Notes: generated from the sequence alone by a model not told the origin. 64,000 nucleotides of DNA from Pedobacter sp. L105 (GCF_009765875.1 NZ_LMUP01000009.1:249932-313931), one strand, 5' to 3'; positions 8,441 to 17,361 are shown, counted from the first letter of the stretch. Translations and numbers: made by a program.

Positions 8441-9199
8441 ATGAGACTTAAAAACAAAGTAGCAGTTATAACAGGGGGAAATAGCGGAATAGGATTCGGT
8501 ATAGCAAAAGAATTTGTAGCAGAAGGTGCAATAGGCACAATTGTGGGCAGAAATGAAGACACCCTGAAAAGCTCCTTAGCCGCACTTGACAATAAATTTA
8601 TTGGAATCAAATGCGATGTGACGCAGTTGGACGAATTGACTGCCATGTTTGCAGAGACAGAACAAAAATTCGGTAAAATTGATGTCTTAATCGTAAATGC
8701 AGGTGGCGCTATTGGTGCAGGTACTGCCGGAAATATGGCGGATGTGACAGAGGAGGATTTTGATAAAATAATAAATCTAAATCTTAAAAGTGTTTTTTTT
8801 ACTGTACAGAAAGCCCTTCCACACTTAAAAGATGGGGCATCGGTAGTAATGGTTGGCTCTCTTACAGCGCACAAACCTTTAGACGGACTGACGACATACG
8901 GAGGTGCTAAAGCAGCAATAGTGAACTATGCCCGTTCATTTTCGAAAGACCTAGCCCATAGAAAAATTCGGATCAATGTATTAAGCCCAGGAACTATAGA
9001 TACGCCGGTCTTTGAAAAGCTCGGCATTGCCGAAGATCTTGCTATGGAGCTGAAACAACACGTTGGTAGCGCCAATCTCATGCAGCGTATAGGACTTCCT
9101 TCAGAAATGGGTAAAGTGGCGGTATTTCTGGGTTCTGACGATTCTTCTTTCGTTATCGGTCAGGAAATCGTTGCTGATGGTGGGGTGTACCATTTTTAA
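8441..9199 (+). CDS. SDR family NAD(P)-dependent oxidoreductase
   Basis: 252 aa, classical short-chain dehydrogenase. The dinucleotide-binding motif TGGNSGIGFGIA is at residues 11-22, followed by VNAGG in place of NNAG, the catalytic Ser in VVMVGSLTAHK and the Tyr-Lys pair in TTYGGAKAAI. The C-terminus IGQEIVADGG is typical of the class. It is probably a soluble cytoplasmic oxidoreductase; the substrate cannot be told. A short GC-rich hairpin lies just before the start. It is followed on the same strand by the EgtD-like gene after 129 bp. Confidence 0.92.
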   Translation: MRLKNKVAVITGGNSGIGFGIAKEFVAEGAIGTIVGRNEDTLKSSLAALDNKFIGIKCDVTQLDELTAMFAETEQKFGKIDVLIVNAGGAIGAGTAGNMADVTEEDFDKIINLNLKSVFFTVQKALPHLKDGASVVMVGSLTAHKPLDGLTTYGGAKAAIVNYARSFSKDLAHRKIRINVLSPGTIDTPVFEKLGIAEDLAMELKQHVGSANLMQRIGLPSEMGKVAVFLGSDDSSFVIGQEIVADGGVYHF

Positions 9200-9328
9200 A
9201 TAGTTGGTACTAAGGGTAAGTACCTTGTATTTGGCTTACCCTTTTTATAAAATTACATTAAATTTTATCACAACCATTTATACATTTTTTCCTCTTTGAA
9301 AAATGCAGATAATGAGCAAATTGCAAAT

Positions 9329-10282
9329 ATGACGAACACTACAAATAATACTTTCGCAATGGATGTGATAAAGGGGCTTCAGGAAATTCCAAAGCGCTTG
9401 TATCCGAAATATTTCTATGATTCAGAAGGTGATAAATTGTTCCAGGAAATAATGGACAGTCCGGAATATTACGTTACTGACAGTGAAATGGAAATTTTTA
9501 CAGAACAGGCAGCAGAATTATCCCGGCAAATCACCCGCGCAGACCAGTCTTTTGATTTAATAGAGTTGGGTCCGGGTGACTGTAGCAAGACTATCTTTTT
9601 GTTAAGGCAACTTAATAAAGACCTGATCTCATTCAATTACCTTCCAATCGATATTTCGCCGGATATCATAGATCAATTGGAGATCACACTACCACACGAG
9701 ATTCCCGGCAAGATGATCAAGGGTTATCGCGGAGAATACATAGAAATGCTAGAGAAAGCAATCAAAGAATCTTCCAGAAGAAAAGTCATTCTCTGTTTAG
9801 GAGCGAATATTGGTAATATGACAAAGGATGAAGCCATGATATTTCTTAAGGAAATTCACGACCTTATGGGTTCAGGTGACATACTTATTACTGGTTTCGA
9901 TCTGATCAAACATCCGAAGACCATCAGAAACGCTTATGATGATGCGGCCGGAGCTACATCTCGTTTTAATCTTAATCTGCTCCACCGGATTAACCGGGAA
10001 TTGGAAGCAAATTTTGAGGTCAGCTCATTTGAACACTATTGTAGTTATGAGCCAGAGACGGGTAGTTGTAAAAGCTTTTTGATTAGCCTTAAAGCGGCAA
10101 ATGTGAAGATTGGGAAGGAACAAGTAACTTTTACAGAAAACGAATTTATCTGGACAGAAATCTCTCAAAAGTACACACTCAGACAAATTGAAGAACTAGC
10201 ATATGCTTGTGGTTTTATCCCATCTGGCCACCTGACAGACAGCCGAAAATGGTTTGCTGATACGATCTGGATTAAGATTTAA
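9329..10282 (+). CDS. egtD: EgtD-like L-histidine N-alpha-methyltransferase family protein
   Basis: 317 aa from ATG 9329; an in-frame TTG at 9296 would add eleven residues. The family opening is present (LYPKYFYDSEGDKLFQEI, then SPEYYVTDSE), as is the SAM-binding ELGPGDCSKT. EgtD trimethylates histidine to hercynine, the first step to ergothioneine. The partner EgtB (sulfoxide synthase) is not in the window, so the product may be hercynine, or the gene may do another N-methylation. The C-terminal LRQIEELAYACGFIP and WFADTIWIKI match the family end. Family certain; substrate likely. Confidence 0.85.
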   Translation: MTNTTNNTFAMDVIKGLQEIPKRLYPKYFYDSEGDKLFQEIMDSPEYYVTDSEMEIFTEQAAELSRQITRADQSFDLIELGPGDCSKTIFLLRQLNKDLISFNYLPIDISPDIIDQLEITLPHEIPGKMIKGYRGEYIEMLEKAIKESSRRKVILCLGANIGNMTKDEAMIFLKEIHDLMGSGDILITGFDLIKHPKTIRNAYDDAAGATSRFNLNLLHRINRELEANFEVSSFEHYCSYEPETGSCKSFLISLKAANVKIGKEQVTFTENEFIWTEISQKYTLRQIEELAYACGFIPSGHLTDSRKWFADTIWIKI

Positions 10283-10386
10283 CCAAGAAGATCTAATCTC
10301 TATAAAGATCCATGAAAGGTATAGATAGTTTAGGCCTTTACAAAGAATACCATTGACATAGGTAAAGCCACGGGAAGATCTTCGTA

Positions 10387-10965
10387 TTATTTTTGAACAA
10401 ATTGGCTTCTGATTCGGCTAAGTGTTTCCCTTGAGAAACCCAGATAGGAGGCGATCATACGGAGTGGAATCCGGTAAAAAATGTCCGGGTATGTTTTAAT
10501 GAAGTTCTTGTATTTTTCTTCAGCTGAAAAACTGATATTGCTAAGTATTCGGCGCTGGCTGGCTTCGAGACTCCGTGCTTTAATTCTTTCAACCATTTCA
10601 CATACTTTCGGGATAGTCATCTGAAGATTGACATAATCTGCTTGACTGATCAGGATCACTTCTGAATCTTCGAGCGCATCTATGTTATTCTTAGATGGTA
10701 TACCATTATTTAGGCTTTCCTGATCGCTCATCCACCAGTTTTCTACCGCAAACCTAAGTATATGTTCAGTTCCATCCTCACCTACAAAATACAAACGCAG
10801 GCACCCTTTTACAACGAAGCAGTTGTTCACGCAAACATTCCCTTCCTGAAGCAGATAATGCTTTTTTCGAATTTTTTTTTCAACGCTGACTGCCCTCACC
10901 GCGGCAATTTCTTGCTCGTTCAGTCCGGCTTTTTCAATCAGATATTGTTCAAATTTTTCAAACAT
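10387..10965 (-). CDS. Crp/Fnr family transcriptional regulator
   Basis: 192 aa from ATG 10965 (an ATG at 10986 adds seven residues). The N-terminal cyclic-nucleotide-type beta barrel is visible (KKHYLLQEGNVCVNNCFVVKG, then LRLYFVGEDGTEHILRF). The C-terminus has the shortened helix-turn-helix RMIASYLGFSRETLSRIRS that marks this Bacteroidota subgroup. Such genes often sit beside stress or oxidoreductase genes; here it is convergent with the EgtD-like gene and may control the SDR genes around it. Ligand unknown. Confidence 0.88.
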   Translation of the reverse strand: MFEKFEQYLIEKAGLNEQEIAAVRAVSVEKKIRKKHYLLQEGNVCVNNCFVVKGCLRLYFVGEDGTEHILRFAVENWWMSDQESLNNGIPSKNNIDALEDSEVILISQADYVNLQMTIPKVCEMVERIKARSLEASQRRILSNISFSAEEKYKNFIKTYPDIFYRIPLRMIASYLGFSRETLSRIRSQFVQK

Positions 10966-11095
10966 TGTTTTTTGTGTCTTAAACAAAATTATTTAAAATA
11001 GTCGTTTATCAGCTACAAATAAAAAAGATGCTATTCTTGTGACGGAAGGCGGGCAACACTTTCCATGGTCGTGTTGACACTTATCCGGCCATTAA

Positions 11096-11418
11096 TCGGT
11101 GATTTTTTCAGGATCGATATGCGCCGGAAGGGGAGTTGTATAATAATGCCGTCTATTTCCGGGTCATTATTCAACTCATTTATTTTTTTAATACTTCAGC
11201 CTCACTAATATCAATCTCAAAGCGTACAAGCGTCGATTTGAAACCAACAGCTTCACAGTTTTTATTTTACTGGCTACATAGATTTCGCTAACGCCGTTGC
11301 TACCCAATATAGCAGCTAGATGTGGCCTTCTTTCTGTTCTGGCTTAAAAAGATGCTGCTTTAATGGCGGTATTACTTTTTAATTTTTCTTAGACAAATTT
11401 TCCGTCTATTAATTGCAT
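11096..11418 (-). pseudogene. folD: folD remnant (methylenetetrahydrofolate dehydrogenase/cyclohydrolase)
   Basis: Reading the minus strand from ATG 11418 gives MQLIDGKFV, EKLK, RPHLAAIL, then SEIYVASKIKT, VGFKSTLVRF, DISEAEVLKK, INELNNDPEIDGIIIQLP and LPAHIDPEKITD. This is the FolD N-terminal third in the correct order but spread over changed frames with internal stops. The NAD-binding C-terminal domain is absent. It is clearly a dead gene. An intact folD must exist elsewhere, because the enzyme is normally essential. Confidence 0.85.
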
Positions 11419-11494
11419 TTTAGCTCCTTTAAAGGGCTTAGTGAACCAAGACCCAGCGTTTTCCTGGAGACTTAACCCAAAGAAATATTGTATA

Positions 11495-11547
11495 GTAATT
11501 CGACAGCAGGGTAAGGCTTATTAGGCCTTATCCTGCTGTTGAATTAC
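11495..11547 (-). terminator. 23-bp-stem hairpin, terminator of the SDR gene
   Basis: Arms 11495-11517 and 11525-11547 pair along 23 positions with two G-T wobbles and a 7-base loop. It lies about 70 bp beyond the stop of the minus-strand SDR gene that ends at 11618. There is no clear U-tract, so termination is inferred. Confidence 0.55.
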
Positions 11548-11617
11548 CAGGTAAGTGTAAGACTGACTACATCTTACCTTTGGCCGGGTATCGGCTAATT
11601 AATTTTGAAAAAGACTG

Positions 11618-12487
11618 TTACTTTGCAAATTCACTCCAACCGATTCCGTTAAACATTTCTTGTTTATACACAGGTTTCAAATCTAAATATTTTTGTTCAG
11701 CACCAAGTCCCATACGGTTTACAACAACACTGTTAGGACGGTTTCCTGGTTTAAGGTTAATGATTTCAAGAACAGCATCAGCAATTTCTTGTGGATCAGC
11801 CTTTGTACGTTCGATACTGGCAACCATTTCACCACCGAATCTATCAGATGCTGCAGCAGCTTCCGGGCCGTATGATTCCATAATATCAGTTTTGTCCGCG
11901 CTGAATCCAGCTGCCTTACTATCTATTCCTGTTGGGAAAGGTCCTGCCGGGATGGTAACAATCTCAATACCATATGGTCTAACTTCTGTTCTTAAGCCTT
12001 CTGCCAAACCTTCTGCTGCGAATTTTGACATTGCATATGGTGTAACAAATGGTGCTGCGAAAACGCCCAGTCCGCTAGTGATGTTAATTATTAAGCCTGA
12101 TTTGTTTTGGCGCATAGACGGCAGAATGGCTTGCGTTGTGCGTACGGTGCCCCAAAGGTTGATATCGAAAATAGCTTGCATTTTAGCGATTGAAGTTGCT
12201 TCGAAAAGGCCAAAGCCTACAACCCCTGCATTATTTACAAGAATATCGATGTGACCGTATTTTTTAAGAACTGATTTGAATCCATCATTTACTGATTCTT
12301 CATTCGCGATGTCCAGTTCGACCACCTCCACATTATCAATTGCAGCCAGTTCTTTTGCAACTTCTGCATTTTTTGTAGTTGCGTTACGCATAGTAGCGAT
12401 AACGCTATGACCTTTAACCGCCAGTGTTTTTACTATTAATTTTCCAAAGCCTGAGCTTGTTCCTGTTACTAAAATTGTTTGAGACAT
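11618..12487 (-). CDS. SDR family oxidoreductase
   Basis: 289 aa. TGTSSGFGKLIVKTL at residues 8-22 is the nucleotide-binding turn, then DILVNNAGVVGFG, ITSGLGVFAAPFVTPYAMSK with catalytic Ser and the Tyr-x3-Lys pair, and FAAEGLAEGLRTEV. The longer C-terminal part resembles the oxidoreductases next to Crp or AraC regulators in Pedobacter-type genomes. Soluble; substrate unknown. A stable hairpin follows it, and about 600 bp of non-coding DNA precedes it. Confidence 0.92.
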   Translation of the reverse strand: MSQTILVTGTSSGFGKLIVKTLAVKGHSVIATMRNATTKNAEVAKELAAIDNVEVVELDIANEESVNDGFKSVLKKYGHIDILVNNAGVVGFGLFEATSIAKMQAIFDINLWGTVRTTQAILPSMRQNKSGLIINITSGLGVFAAPFVTPYAMSKFAAEGLAEGLRTEVRPYGIEIVTIPAGPFPTGIDSKAAGFSADKTDIMESYGPEAAAASDRFGGEMVASIERTKADPQEIADAVLEIINLKPGNRPNSVVVNRMGLGAEQKYLDLKPVYKQEMFNGIGWSEFAK

Positions 12488-12980
12488 TATATTTGTATTG
12501 CTTTCTCAGTTTATTCTGGGACAGGACAAAGGTGAAAACAATCCCGGTCTGGAAGCGACGGCATATGACGCAAAACATGCGTGATAAATATCACATCTAT
12601 GGAATTAGAAAATACAGTAGCCGTAATAAAACCTGAGTTAACAGCAGTTCGGATTTGGTATTGATGATCCATTGTTTTATCTAATTCTATGATTTGTTTT
12701 CTTCGTTATTTTTTAAACTCATTCATTAATCAAATTGATTTTGCTTTTTTGATGATTAGTACTTGAGAATCGAAATAACTACAAGTAAGTGCTTCACTTT
12801 AATTTGATTTCACTAGAAATGTCCAGATTTTGTTTTTGAGATTAGTTTAGATTCTAAGCCTTGCTCACAGTAATGTTTTACATTATTAGATGTATTTTAC
12901 ATGTCCCTTACTTGTATGACCTATTTTAGTCAGGTTTTCATAAATCAGAAGAAATCCAACTTTATAAAGTTAACTTACTG
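12488..12980. other. Intergenic stretch, nothing recognised
   Basis: AT-rich DNA between two minus-strand SDR genes, without a supported frame. It must hold the promoter of the SDR gene starting at 12487. The dispersed repeat begins at 12981. Confidence 0.5.
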
Positions 12981-13069
12981 CATCAAAGTTGCTTCTATTT
13001 ATATTTTTGAAATACAGCTTATTATTATCAAATCATCTATAAAAAGGTTCGATCTTAATGCGGCTGGGG
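12981..13069 (+). repeat. Dispersed repeat, short type, copy 1
   Basis: Runs from CATCAAAGTTGCTTC to GGTTCGATCTTAATGCGGCT. It matches the copy at 15831-15918 at roughly 70 of 83 aligned positions, and a more diverged copy lies at 51117. Its end is the reverse complement of the right half of the hairpin in the structured copies at 8088 and 17144. Confidence 0.75.
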
Positions 13070-13096
13070 TAACGTATTCATCTGAAAATTTGAATA

Positions 13097-13867
13097 TTAA
13101 TTGCGGCCGGCCATTACACCACCATCAATATCCCAGATCGCTCCGGTAACCCAGGATGCTTCTTCAGAAAGAAGAAAACAAACGGTTTTGGCAATATCTT
13201 CCGGTCTGCCTACACGGCCAATTGGGTGGAAGGCGTTAAAGCCTTGTAACGTTTCTTCAATTTTGTCCTTGTCAATAAAAGAGCCATAAATAGGGGTGAC
13301 CACAACAGCAGGTGATACCGCGTTAACCCGAATTTGGTTGGCCGCCAGTTCCATGGCTAAATGTTGTGTTAAACTATGAATACCTGCCTTTGCCATAGAA
13401 TAAGCTGTTGATGGCGTTGCCAATACAGCCTGCTGAGCCCACATAGAACCTATGTTTACAATTGAACCATAATTTTGAGTGATCATATTTTTTACTACCT
13501 GTTGCGTAACAAAATAAGTCGCTTTATTTAAATCAAGATAGCTGTCATAATCACTTGTAGTAAGTTCTATAAAGTTTTTAGGATTAAATACACCAGCGGC
13601 ATTTACCAGCAAATCAGTTTTTCCCAATTCTTTAACAAATTCAATTGCTTTTTCTACTTCCGGCCACTTGGTTAGGTCGGCTTTAAATACTTTTACCTGT
13701 CCATAAGCTGATAGTTCCGTTTTAGCGTCATCTAATTTTGAGGCAGAAGAGCCAATGATAGCAACCCATTCAGCACCTTGTTGTAATATTCGTTTTGCAC
13801 TCGCCTTGCCGATACCACTGCTACCACCTATTACGATAGCTGATTTATTTACAAATTGATTATCCAT
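13097..13867 (-). CDS. SDR family oxidoreductase
   Basis: 256 aa. The nucleotide-binding turn VIGGSSGIGKASAKRI is at residues 12-27, VNAAGVF replaces NNAG, and the active-site residues lie in IVNIGSMWAQQ and STAYSMAKAGI. The C-terminal VTGAIWDIDGG is the usual substrate-loop end. The start at 13867 follows a short leader. The AraC gene directly upstream on the same strand (93 bp away) is a likely regulator of it. Substrate unknown. Confidence 0.92.
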   Translation of the reverse strand: MDNQFVNKSAIVIGGSSGIGKASAKRILQQGAEWVAIIGSSASKLDDAKTELSAYGQVKVFKADLTKWPEVEKAIEFVKELGKTDLLVNAAGVFNPKNFIELTTSDYDSYLDLNKATYFVTQQVVKNMITQNYGSIVNIGSMWAQQAVLATPSTAYSMAKAGIHSLTQHLAMELAANQIRVNAVSPAVVVTPIYGSFIDKDKIEETLQGFNAFHPIGRVGRPEDIAKTVCFLLSEEASWVTGAIWDIDGGVMAGRN

Positions 13868-13959
13868 GTTTTTGTGTTATAAAATGTTAATTTGATTTAC
13901 ACAAAGGTGCTAAGCTTCTGGCAGGTGAATAAGATCAAAAGGGAAAAGAAATGGTAAAT

Positions 13960-14850
13960 TCAGGAAATTGAACTGCGGAATTGTTTTGGCAACATTTCGG
14001 TTTGCTTTTTAAAGAACTTTACAAAATAGGACGGGTCATCAAACCCAAGCTGAAAACTAATTTCATTAATACTTGAATCGGAATGCCAAAGCAGGCGCTT
14101 CGCTTCGAGTGTTATCCGTTCACTAATTATTTTAAGCGGACTCTTGATAAAAGTGCTGTTGGTGTAATTAGTAAGTGTTTTAGCAGATACGTTCAAAAGA
14201 TCGGCATATTGCTGCACTGTGTGGAGTTGTTTAAAATTAATCTCCAGAATTTGTTTGAATTTCAGGGCAACTACATGGTTTTGATTATTAGTAGCCGCGA
14301 TATTTGATGGTTTGATGTTTTCCAAACGCTGAATGGAAATGAGAAAAAGTTTTAGCAGGTATTGTAAATATTCTTTATGTGCAAACTTGTCTACTGCTAA
14401 TATTTCTCTTTCAAATTCACCGATCAGGTGATCAAGTTTACCAACCGAATCATCTGGGATAATAAAAAAGGGATCTTTATCCAAATTATTGAAAATATTG
14501 TATTTCAATAATATATCGGTGCTATTCTCGCTGTCTAATAAAAAATCCTGGTTAAAATGTACCAGCAGGCCTTCATACATTGAATAGCTGTCAAAGTAAT
14601 GGATTTGGTTTTTGGAGATAAAAAACACACTATTGGGTTGAATATCATAGGCTTTAAAGTCAACAAAATGTTTTCCGTAGCCTTTCTTAAACCAAATGAT
14701 CTGGTAGTAACTATGAACGTGTGGTTTAAGCGTGTGTTTGGTGTTCTTTAACAAATATGCATTCAACGAATGTACCTGAAACTGTAGTTTTTGCGGTTCG
14801 TCCTTGTGTAGGTGAAATTGTGCTATATCTGTTTTTTTTCTCAATGGCAA
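13960..14850 (-). CDS. AraC family transcriptional regulator
   Basis: 296 aa. The N-terminal half is a cupin-like sensor (LKPHVHSYYQIIWFKKGYG, then IQPNSVFFISKNQIHYF). The C-terminal hundred residues form the double helix-turn-helix: VQQYADLLNVSAKTLTNY, then SINEISFQLGFDDPSYFVKF and FKKQTEMLPKQFR. It is a cytoplasmic DNA-binding protein that probably senses a small organic ligand. It precedes an SDR gene in the same direction, a common regulator-target pair. Confidence 0.92.
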   Translation of the reverse strand: MPLRKKTDIAQFHLHKDEPQKLQFQVHSLNAYLLKNTKHTLKPHVHSYYQIIWFKKGYGKHFVDFKAYDIQPNSVFFISKNQIHYFDSYSMYEGLLVHFNQDFLLDSENSTDILLKYNIFNNLDKDPFFIIPDDSVGKLDHLIGEFEREILAVDKFAHKEYLQYLLKLFLISIQRLENIKPSNIAATNNQNHVVALKFKQILEINFKQLHTVQQYADLLNVSAKTLTNYTNSTFIKSPLKIISERITLEAKRLLWHSDSSINEISFQLGFDDPSYFVKFFKKQTEMLPKQFRSSIS

Positions 14851-14951
14851 AGCTTATCTGTCAAATGGTTATGATTATAAAACTCAGATCAATCTGATTC
14901 CTTTTGGCGAATTTACTAAGTATTTCTCTTAACTGGCTAACTATTGTTTTC

Positions 14952-15134
14952 TCAATCTTTGAAAAGGATAATGCATGGATAAAAAAATCTCCCAACTGTA
15001 TTGGCGATCATGCCTAATGCAAGCCACGAAACACTTAAATCCATGCCTTCACAGCTGATCAATAACACTTTTATGATATTGGATTGGTCAAGCCGGTAAG
15101 GAGGCAATCCAGTAGTTTCTTTAAAACAATCCAA
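14952..15134 (-). pseudogene. Degenerate AraC-type DNA-binding domain fragment
   Basis: The 60-codon frame reads CFKETTGLPPYRLDQ, IIKVLLI and DLSVSWLALGM. This follows the order FKxxTGxxPxxY / xxxxAKxLL / SIxEIAxxxGF of an AraC C-terminal domain, but the second helix-turn-helix is corrupted and there is no sensor domain. It lies 100 bp upstream of an intact AraC gene on the same strand. I read it as a relic, with low certainty. Confidence 0.35.
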
Positions 15135-15208
15135 AGTTACACTGAGAAATTTTAAGAAAATACAATTGTTATGATACCTTTACGTAATAAGAAAATAAAA
15201 ATTAATTT

Positions 15209-15703
15209 ATGAAAAAAAAGTATTCTTTATATTTTCCAATTGTTTTGATTTTGACACTGTTTTGTTCTTTTAAGGGTGATTTAACAGTTCCAAGGGAAAA
15301 GGGCGAAAAAATATTTTTAAAACATGCGGACGATGCGCTATCTGTTATTGCAAAAACCGCTGGTGAACTTAAAATTCAGGGCGTTGCAATGGTAATATTT
15401 ATACCAGGAGACTCTGTTAGATCGTGGATCTCGAAAATGGAGGTAGTGGGTCATTTAAGGCGTGGTAATTATAATATGCTAGCCTATGCCGGTTCTAAGG
15501 TCGCCGAAATGGCTGATACCTACAAAGATAGCGGAAGCGGAATAAGGCCGCCGATCAAAGGAGAGTACGGATATCCTGGCGGAGTGATAATGAAAGTCTC
15601 ATCGGGGTATCTCATGACTGTTTTCGCAGGGGGAGAAAGTTCGGATGACGACAAAGCAGCAGCAACTGCCGGACTCAACTTTTTATCTCAATTTTTTAAG
15701 TAA
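15209..15703 (+). CDS. Secreted GlcG/HbpS-like (DUF336) protein
   Basis: 164 aa with a lipoprotein-like or Sec signal (MKKKYSLYFPIVLILTLFCSF). The mature part follows the HbpS/GlcG pattern: ADDALSVIAKTAGELKIQGVAMVIF near the start, YAGSKVAEMADTY in the middle and PGGVIMKVSSGYLMTVFAGG followed by SDDDKAAATAGLNFL at the end. Family members bind haem or small molecules, or help redox sensing outside the cytoplasm. Single gene with no obvious partner. Confidence 0.7.
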   Translation: MKKKYSLYFPIVLILTLFCSFKGDLTVPREKGEKIFLKHADDALSVIAKTAGELKIQGVAMVIFIPGDSVRSWISKMEVVGHLRRGNYNMLAYAGSKVAEMADTYKDSGSGIRPPIKGEYGYPGGVIMKVSSGYLMTVFAGGESSDDDKAAATAGLNFLSQFFK

Positions 15704-15830
15704 CACTGATCTTATGCGAAAGATGCCGAAGGTTGCCTATCCCAATACTATATTATCTGTATTGGGATAGAAACCCTCAACTCATAAAATATTACCCGCT
15801 AATTCATTAACAGATGTTAGTAAATTACTA

Positions 15831-15918
15831 CATCAGAGTTGTTTTTGTATATTAGTCTGAAATACAGCTTATTATTGTTAAATCATCTATAAAACGGTTC
15901 GATCTTAATGCGGATAGG
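15831..15918 (+). repeat. Dispersed repeat, short type, copy 2
   Basis: Begins CATCAGAGTTG and ends GGTTCGATCTTAATGCGGA. It is nearly identical to the copy at 12981 over its last 45 bases. With the structured copy at 17144 it brackets the RhuM-Fic gene. Confidence 0.75.
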
Positions 15919-15959
15919 TGTACGACTTAAAAACCTTAGAGAAATCTAAGGCTTTTTGG

Positions 15960-16955
15960 TTATTGATTATTTGTATTGATCAGGTTGACCATTACTTTGA
16001 CCATCATTTCTTTTTCATCAGATTTACTCTCAGCAATCATCAGAGTTAGCGCTACTAAGGCATTATCTGCAAGACGTTTGGAGCCATCACTTCTATAAAG
16101 AATGCCATTTTTTTCCATAAACCAAACGAAAAGATAAGTAGCTATACGTTTGTTCCCATCAGAGAATGAATGATTTTTGACCACAAAATATAATTGGTTA
16201 GCTGCTTTTTCTTCTACGCTGGGATAAAGATCTATACCGCCAAAGGTTTGATAAATTGTAGCAATAGATCCTTTAAAGGATTCGTCCTTTTCATTCCCGA
16301 ATAACGAACTGCCCCCAAATTTTTCTTTCAGATCATGGATTGCCTATTTAGCATCTGAATAATCTATAATGAACAATTCTTCAATTGTGGTTCCTTCAAT
16401 GGTTAGCTCCTGATGATCATATTTATCAAGAATGTCCAGGGCATATGCGTAATCAGTTACTACTTTTAATAATCCGGTGGCTTCGTCATTGTTTAGAGAT
16501 TTATTTTCAAGGACGTTACTTAAGAGTGTTACAGTGTTTTTGAGAGATTGTAATTGTTCATTTTGCTCTCTTAGCCGGCTTTCATTAATTGAATAGCCTT
16601 TAAGAAGATGGTCTTTTAGAATCTTGTTGGCCCAAATGCGGAATTGAGTACCTTTTTTGGAGTTTATACGATATCCAACTGATAGGATCATATCTAGGTT
16701 ATAGAACTTTAAATTTCTTTTTATGCTTATTTTTCCTTCCTGTTGAACTACCGAGAAAAGCTCGGTAGTTGCTTTTTCATCTAGTTCTGCCTCAGTTAAG
16801 ATATTTTTTATATGTAGCCCTATCGTGTCAGAATCTTTTTCAAATAACTCTGACATCAATTTTTGAGTTAGCCAAATAGTTTCATTTTCCAGCTTTACAT
16901 CAATTACCGTTTCACCATTTTCCGTTTCATAAATAACAATTTGATCGTTCTGCAT
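15960..16955 (-). pseudogene. RhuM-Fic/DOC family gene split by an in-frame amber codon
   Basis: One frame of 331 codons is interrupted only by TAG at 16344-16346. The first part (203 aa) is the RhuM virulence domain: ETVIDVKLENETIWLTQKLM, IGLHIKNILTEAELDE, KFYNLDMILSVGYRINS and GTQFRIWANKILKDH. After the stop the frame continues with DLKEKFGGSSLFGNEKD, then the Fic motif HSFSDGNKRIA. Fic proteins transfer AMP or related groups to target hydroxyls, and RhuM-Fic genes behave as accessory, toxin-like genes. As written only the RhuM part would be made. It is flanked by dispersed repeats and by a second Fic fragment. Confidence 0.85.
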
Positions 16956-16956
16956 T

Positions 16957-17034
16957 TTTCTGCAATCATCAGAGTCAATGCAACCAGTGCATAATCTGCG
17001 ATTCGCTTGGTGCCGTCACTTCTGTATAAGATGT
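16957..17034 (-). pseudogene. 3' fragment of a second RhuM-Fic gene
   Basis: The minus strand reads ILYRSDGTKRIADYALVALT then LMIAE. This is the same segment as ILYRSDGSKRLADNALVALT in the C-terminal Fic domain of the neighbouring gene, with four changes. It abuts the start codon of that gene, so two related genes were arranged head to tail and the upstream one was deleted. Confidence 0.75.
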
Positions 17035-17143
17035 ATAAAGTGTTACCGGTTTGTCTGAATTAGCAATGTGCATTTTTTGCACATTTCATTTTTCCTCAAG
17101 TTCATTTTCTTTAAAAATATTATTTATATGTTTTGTAATGACT

Positions 17144-17333
17144 GTTCGATCTCCGGCGGGGGAGACCCAGACGGACAAAGGTTGAACCATTGCATTGCAA
17201 GGATGTTTCTTTCCCTTATGTCGTTGATGCATACTTATCTGCCGTCATACAGCAATTTATTATAAATAAGCGATTCTATTTTTTTTGCATAATAATTAGA
17301 AGAAGTTCAGAAAGTACTTTTCAGAAAGCGACC
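17144..17333 (+). repeat. Dispersed repeat, structured type, copy 2
   Basis: Begins GTTCGATCTCCGGCGGGGGA and ends near CAGAAAGCGACC, the same order of blocks as copy 1 at 8088. The outer stem, 17144-17152 with 17179-17187, still pairs at all nine positions if G-U pairs are allowed, although the bases differ from copy 1. Confidence 0.75.
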
Positions 17334-17361
17334 TTATAAATAATAAGCAGCAACTAATTAT

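Noticed and set aside
8401..8874. 157-codon minus-strand frame
   Set aside because: Lies antisense inside the clear SDR gene at 8441-9199; its Ser/Pro-rich content mirrors that gene.
11580..12254. 224-codon plus-strand frame
   Set aside because: Antisense to the well-supported SDR gene at 11618-12487; no domain of its own.
12901..13149. 82-codon plus-strand frame
   Set aside because: Covers the short dispersed repeat and the end of an SDR gene in antisense; not kept in the other repeat copies.
17068..17265. 65-codon plus-strand frame
   Set aside because: Overlaps the structured dispersed repeat and is not conserved as a frame in the copy at 8088.
8088..17333. Integron attC sites
   Set aside because: The repeats are palindromic and bracket a gene, but I see no integrase and the core does not follow the GTTRRRY/RYYYAAC pattern in the right places.
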